Position numbers and translations under genes: made by a program
Assembly: GCA_003696465.1 (NCBI GenBank)
Contig: RFHG01000298.1
Coordinates: 1 to 8,143 of the forward strand
Source: Gammaproteobacteria bacterium
GTDB taxonomy: Bacteria; Pseudomonadota; Gammaproteobacteria; J044
Reading direction: 5' to 3'
Length of the DNA: 8,143 bases
Shown here: piece by piece, positions 6,685 to 8,143 of the stretch
Layout: each line of letters begins with the position of its first letter
Position numbering within the stretch: position 1 is the first letter of the stretch
Notes under the pieces: model-generated
What the model was told of the DNA's origin: nothing
Database searches by the model: none
What the model saw: the letters and a program-made list of their open reading frames with translations, nothing else

Positions 6685-6702
6685 GAGAATGAGCGAATTC
6701 TC
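6685..6702. repeat. 18-bp palindrome upstream of hrcA
   Basis: GAGAAT (6685-6690) and ATTCTC (6697-6702) form a perfect 6-bp inverted repeat with a six-base spacer. On the minus strand it overlaps the proposed -10 box and start region of the proximal hrcA promoter, 16-33 nt before the ATG, a typical place for an autoregulatory operator. It does not resemble CIRCE. No protein can be assigned from sequence. Confidence 0.4.
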
Positions 6703-6726
6703 GGCCTGCCACAACGGGGGTGTCAA
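6697..6726 (-). promoter_or_regulatory. Possible sigma-70 promoter for hrcA
   Basis: TTGACA (6726-6721), a perfect -35 box, is followed after 18 nt by GAGAAT (6702-6697), which matches the -10 consensus at four of six positions. Transcription would start near 6690, about 20 nt before the hrcA ATG. It would provide basal expression downstream of the sigma-32 promoter. The -10 box is mediocre, so this is tentative. Confidence 0.4.
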
Positions 6727-6747
6727 GCCGAGAGGGGTCCGGCATTC

Positions 6748-6787
6748 ACTCCCTTGATGGGGTTCCTGCCTGTAAAATCAAGGGAGT
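6748..6787. repeat. 11-bp inverted repeat spanning the hrcA heat-shock promoter
   Basis: ACTCCCTTGAT (6748-6758) and ATCAAGGGAGT (6777-6787) are perfect inverted copies separated by 18 bases. The right arm contains the -35 CTTGAT of the minus-strand sigma-32 promoter and the left arm overlaps the last bases of its -10 box. A dimeric regulator bound here would cover the promoter in full. The arms differ from CIRCE (TTAGCACTC-N9-GAGTGCTAA) in sequence and spacing, although ACTC/GAGT ends are shared. An operator role is inferred. Confidence 0.55.
6755..6782 (-). promoter_or_regulatory. Sigma-32 (RpoH) heat-shock promoter for hrcA-grpE-dnaK
   Basis: On the minus strand CTTGATT (6782-6776), a 13-nt spacer (6775-6763) and CCCCATCA (6762-6755) match the RpoH consensus in five of seven -35 bases and all but the last specified -10 base. 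The -35 is preceded by CTCC, as in the extended consensus TCTCnCCCTTGAA, and E. coli dnaK P1 also has CTTGAT. Transcription would start near 6747, giving a leader of about 80 nt before hrcA. Spacing is identical to the dnaK promoter in this window. Confidence 0.75.
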
Positions 6788-6840
6788 ACGGGCAGCCTGC
6801 CGGCAGCGGACGGTGGAAAGAGGCCGTGGCGCGGTGTAAC

Positions 6841-6859
6841 CTGTCCGGAACCGGAACAG
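6841..6859. repeat. Imperfect palindrome upstream of nadK
   Basis: CTGTCCGG (6841-6848), AA, then CCGGAACAG (6851-6859) is a near-perfect palindrome with one extra A in the right half. It lies 33 nt before the nadK ATG. The half-site spacing does not fit a LexA box (CTGT-N8-ACAG; here N11). It could be an operator or a small leader hairpin; nothing identifies the factor. Confidence 0.35.
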
Positions 6860-6878
6860 CGACCGCGCACACACCACC

Positions 6879-6884
6879 AGGAGA
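6879..6884 (+). promoter_or_regulatory. Ribosome binding site that fixes the nadK start
   Basis: AGGAGA is a strong Shine-Dalgarno sequence seven nt before the ATG at 6892. It decides against an in-frame upstream ATG at 6754, which would add 46 residues unlike any NAD kinase N-terminus and would read through the hrcA promoter region. Confidence 0.85.
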
Positions 6885-6891
6885 CCCGGGA

Positions 6892-7767
6892 ATGGCCCGT
6901 TTCCAGCACATCGGCGTCATCGTCAAGCCGCCGGCGGAACAGCACGCAGCGATCCTCGACCAGCTTGCCAGCGTGCTCGAGCAGCACGGCGCGACCCTGC
7001 TGCTGGACGAGACCGGCGCGCCCTGGGGAGCACGTCATGGCATCTCCTGCATGGACCGCGAACAGCTCGCCCGCCAGGCCGACCTGGTGATCGTGGTGGG
7101 CGGCGACGGCAGCTTTCTCAACGCCGCCCGAACCCTGGTCGACCACGACCTGCCGCTGCTCGGCGTCAACCAGGGCAGGCTCGGCTTTCTGGTGGATGTC
7201 TCGCCCGAGGACATGCCGGTCCAGCTCGGCGCCGTGCTGTCCGGACACTTCACCGAGGAGCGGCGCAGCATGCTGAGTGGCTGCATCCTGCGCGACGGCA
7301 GTTGCATCCAGACCAGCTACGCGCTCAACGATGTCACGCTGCATGTGCGTGATGTGGTGCGCATGATCGAGTTCGAGACGCTGGTCAACGGTCACTTCGT
7401 CAACATCCAGCGCGCCGACGGCCTGGTCATTGCCACCCCTACCGGCTCCACCGCCTATGCCCTCTCCGGGGGCGGCCCGATCCTGCATCCGGGGCTGGAG
7501 GCCCTGACCCTGGTGCCCATCTGTCCGCACACGCTGTCCAACCGCCCCATCGTCGTCTCCGACGACAGCCGCATCGTGGTGCGCCTGTGCCGGGAAAACC
7601 GCAACCATGCCCAGGTGGCCTTCGATGGCCAGGACAACTTCGACCTGCTGCCCGAAGACGAGATCCATGTGGCCCGCCATGAGCACGACCTGCGTCTGGT
7701 ACACCCGCCCGGCCACGACTATTTCCATGTCCTGCGCGCCAAGCTGCGCTGGGGCGAGCAACCCTGA
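6892..7767 (+). CDS. nadK: NAD kinase NadK
   Basis: Cytoplasmic enzyme that phosphorylates NAD to NADP using ATP (or polyphosphate in some relatives), the sole route to NADP in most bacteria. The 291-residue product matches the length of the E. coli enzyme. The family motifs are present in order: IGVIVKP (7-13), VVGGDGSFLNAAR (68-80) with the catalytic GGDG at 70-73, GVNQGRLGFL (91-100), the substrate-binding LND (145-147), and DGLVIATPTGSTAYALSGGGPILHP (176-200). The C-terminus (FDGQ at 244-247) is also typical. It is divergent from the hrcA operon and followed by recN after 46 nt, the arrangement known from E. coli (grpE / nadK-recN). Its promoter is not obvious; see the rejected TAAAAT box. 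The DapB encoded nearby is a consumer of reduced pyridine nucleotide, but no regulatory link is visible. Confidence 0.98.
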   Translation: MARFQHIGVIVKPPAEQHAAILDQLASVLEQHGATLLLDETGAPWGARHGISCMDREQLARQADLVIVVGGDGSFLNAARTLVDHDLPLLGVNQGRLGFLVDVSPEDMPVQLGAVLSGHFTEERRSMLSGCILRDGSCIQTSYALNDVTLHVRDVVRMIEFETLVNGHFVNIQRADGLVIATPTGSTAYALSGGGPILHPGLEALTLVPICPHTLSNRPIVVSDDSRIVVRLCRENRNHAQVAFDGQDNFDLLPEDEIHVARHEHDLRLVHPPGHDYFHVLRAKLRWGEQP

Positions 7768-7819
7768 GCCGATGCTGGCACAATAACGGGCGACCGAAAC
7801 GGACCGGAAGCCGATGCTG
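7767..7819 (+). repeat. Duplicated start context and four-codon leader ORF before recN
   Basis: AGCCGATGCTG occurs at 7767-7777 and again at 7809-7819; the second copy holds the recN start codon. The first copy opens a tiny frame, ATG CTG GCA CAA TAA (7772-7786), encoding MLAQ. The duplication may be chance or a short slippage event. If ribosomes use the first ATG, they terminate 27 nt before recN and could reinitiate there. Confidence 0.35.
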
Positions 7820-8143
7820 ACCCATCTGCACATCAGGCACTTTGCCATCATCGACGCGCTCGACCTGGAGCTGTATCCGGGCATGACCGCGCTCACCGGC
7901 GAGACCGGGGCCGGGAAGTCCATTCTCGTCGACGCCCTTGGTCTGGTACTGGGCGACAGGGCCGATTCCGGCATGGTGCAGCACGGTGCCGAGCGGGCCG
8001 AGATCAGCGCCACCTTCGACCTGAGTGAGCTGGACGATGTCCGCCGCTGGCTCGAGGCACAGGACTTCGAGGCCGGCGACGAGTGCATCCTGCGCCGCAC
8101 CATCAGTGCCGACGGCCGCTCCCGGGCCAGCATCAACGGCAGC
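7814..8143 (+). CDS. recN: DNA repair protein RecN (5' part)
   Basis: SMC-like ATPase that acts in recombinational repair of double-strand breaks, on the nucleoid. Only the first 110 codons are in the window; the frame is open to the right edge. The N-terminal segment MLTHLHIRHFAIIDALDLEL is typical of RecN, followed by the Walker A motif GETGAGKS (29-36), VDALGLVLGDRAD (39-51) and the family segment LRRTISADGRSRASINGS (93-110). The coiled-coil and Walker B parts would lie beyond the edge. GGAAG immediately upstream of the ATG is a fair but closely spaced ribosome binding site. The gene is 46 nt after nadK, so it is probably co-transcribed. E. coli recN is SOS-induced, but no LexA box of the CTGT-N8-ACAG form is visible in this gap. 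Confidence 0.95.
   Translation, partial: MLTHLHIRHFAIIDALDLELYPGMTALTGETGAGKSILVDALGLVLGDRADSGMVQHGAERAEISATFDLSELDDVRRWLEAQDFEAGDECILRRTISADGRSRASINGS

Noticed and set aside
6670..6726. TTG start at 6726 for a 369-residue HrcA
   Set aside because: The extra 19 residues do not resemble HrcA N-termini, the TTG lies in a TTGACA box, and the ATG at 6669 has its own AAGGG ribosome binding site.
6773..6778. TAAAAT as the -10 box of a nadK promoter on the plus strand
   Set aside because: It matches -10 at five of six bases, but no acceptable -35 lies 16-18 nt upstream; the TTGATG at 6754-6759 is only 13 nt away.
6841..6859. LexA (SOS) box upstream of nadK-recN
   Set aside because: CTGT and ACAG are separated by 11 rather than 8 bases.
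6754..6891. Upstream ATG at 6754 giving a 337-residue NadK
   Set aside because: The extension lacks family similarity and covers the divergent promoter region; AGGAGA fixes the start at 6892.
7774..7792. Sigma-54 promoter (TGGCAC) between nadK and recN
   Set aside because: TGGCAC is present, but the -12 TTGC element is missing at the required distance.
6778..8136. 452-residue minus-strand frame opposite nadK-recN
   Set aside because: It is antisense to clearly identified nadK and recN and has no recognisable domain of its own.

Overview
The window is a GC-rich stretch of a gammaproteobacterial chromosome. The gene order hrcA-grpE-dnaK-dnaJ-(DsrE-like)-dapB on the minus strand, divergent from nadK-recN on the plus strand, combines the grpE/nadK-recN divergence and the dnaK-dnaJ-dapB linkage known in gammaproteobacteria with an hrcA gene, which enterobacteria lack. 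A deep-branching or sulfur-oxidising group (Chromatiales/Ectothiorhodospiraceae-like) would fit, and the exported DsrE-family protein agrees, but this lineage is an inference. All genes appear intact except recN, which runs off the right edge.

Layout, left to right. Positions 1-178 hold no gene but contain a compound palindromic repeat (about 1-96) of the REP/intergenic-repeat kind, downstream of dapB. Next, all on the minus strand, come dapB (lysine/diaminopimelate synthesis), a short secreted DsrE-family protein, dnaJ, dnaK, grpE and hrcA. The divergent control region is 6670-6891. On the plus strand follow nadK and the first 110 codons of recN.

The chaperone block is a complete Hsp70 machine: DnaK, its J-protein co-chaperone DnaJ and its nucleotide exchange factor GrpE, headed by the repressor HrcA. 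The most informative non-coding signals are two good matches to the sigma-32 (RpoH) heat-shock promoter, both with a 13-nt spacer. One lies upstream of hrcA (6755-6782) and one between grpE and dnaK (4920-4947). I found no CIRCE operator, the usual HrcA site, in the intergenic segments. The local picture is therefore RpoH activation of the operon, with HrcA probably acting elsewhere or through a non-CIRCE site. An 11-bp perfect inverted repeat overlaps the hrcA sigma-32 promoter and is an operator candidate. An intrinsic terminator between dnaK and dnaJ suggests DnaK is made in excess over DnaJ. A three-tier nested inverted repeat overlaps the dnaJ stop codon and ends just before the DsrE-like gene.

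I see no wholly new system here. The coding content is conserved housekeeping; the novelty, if any, lies in the regulatory architecture and the DsrE-like insertion.
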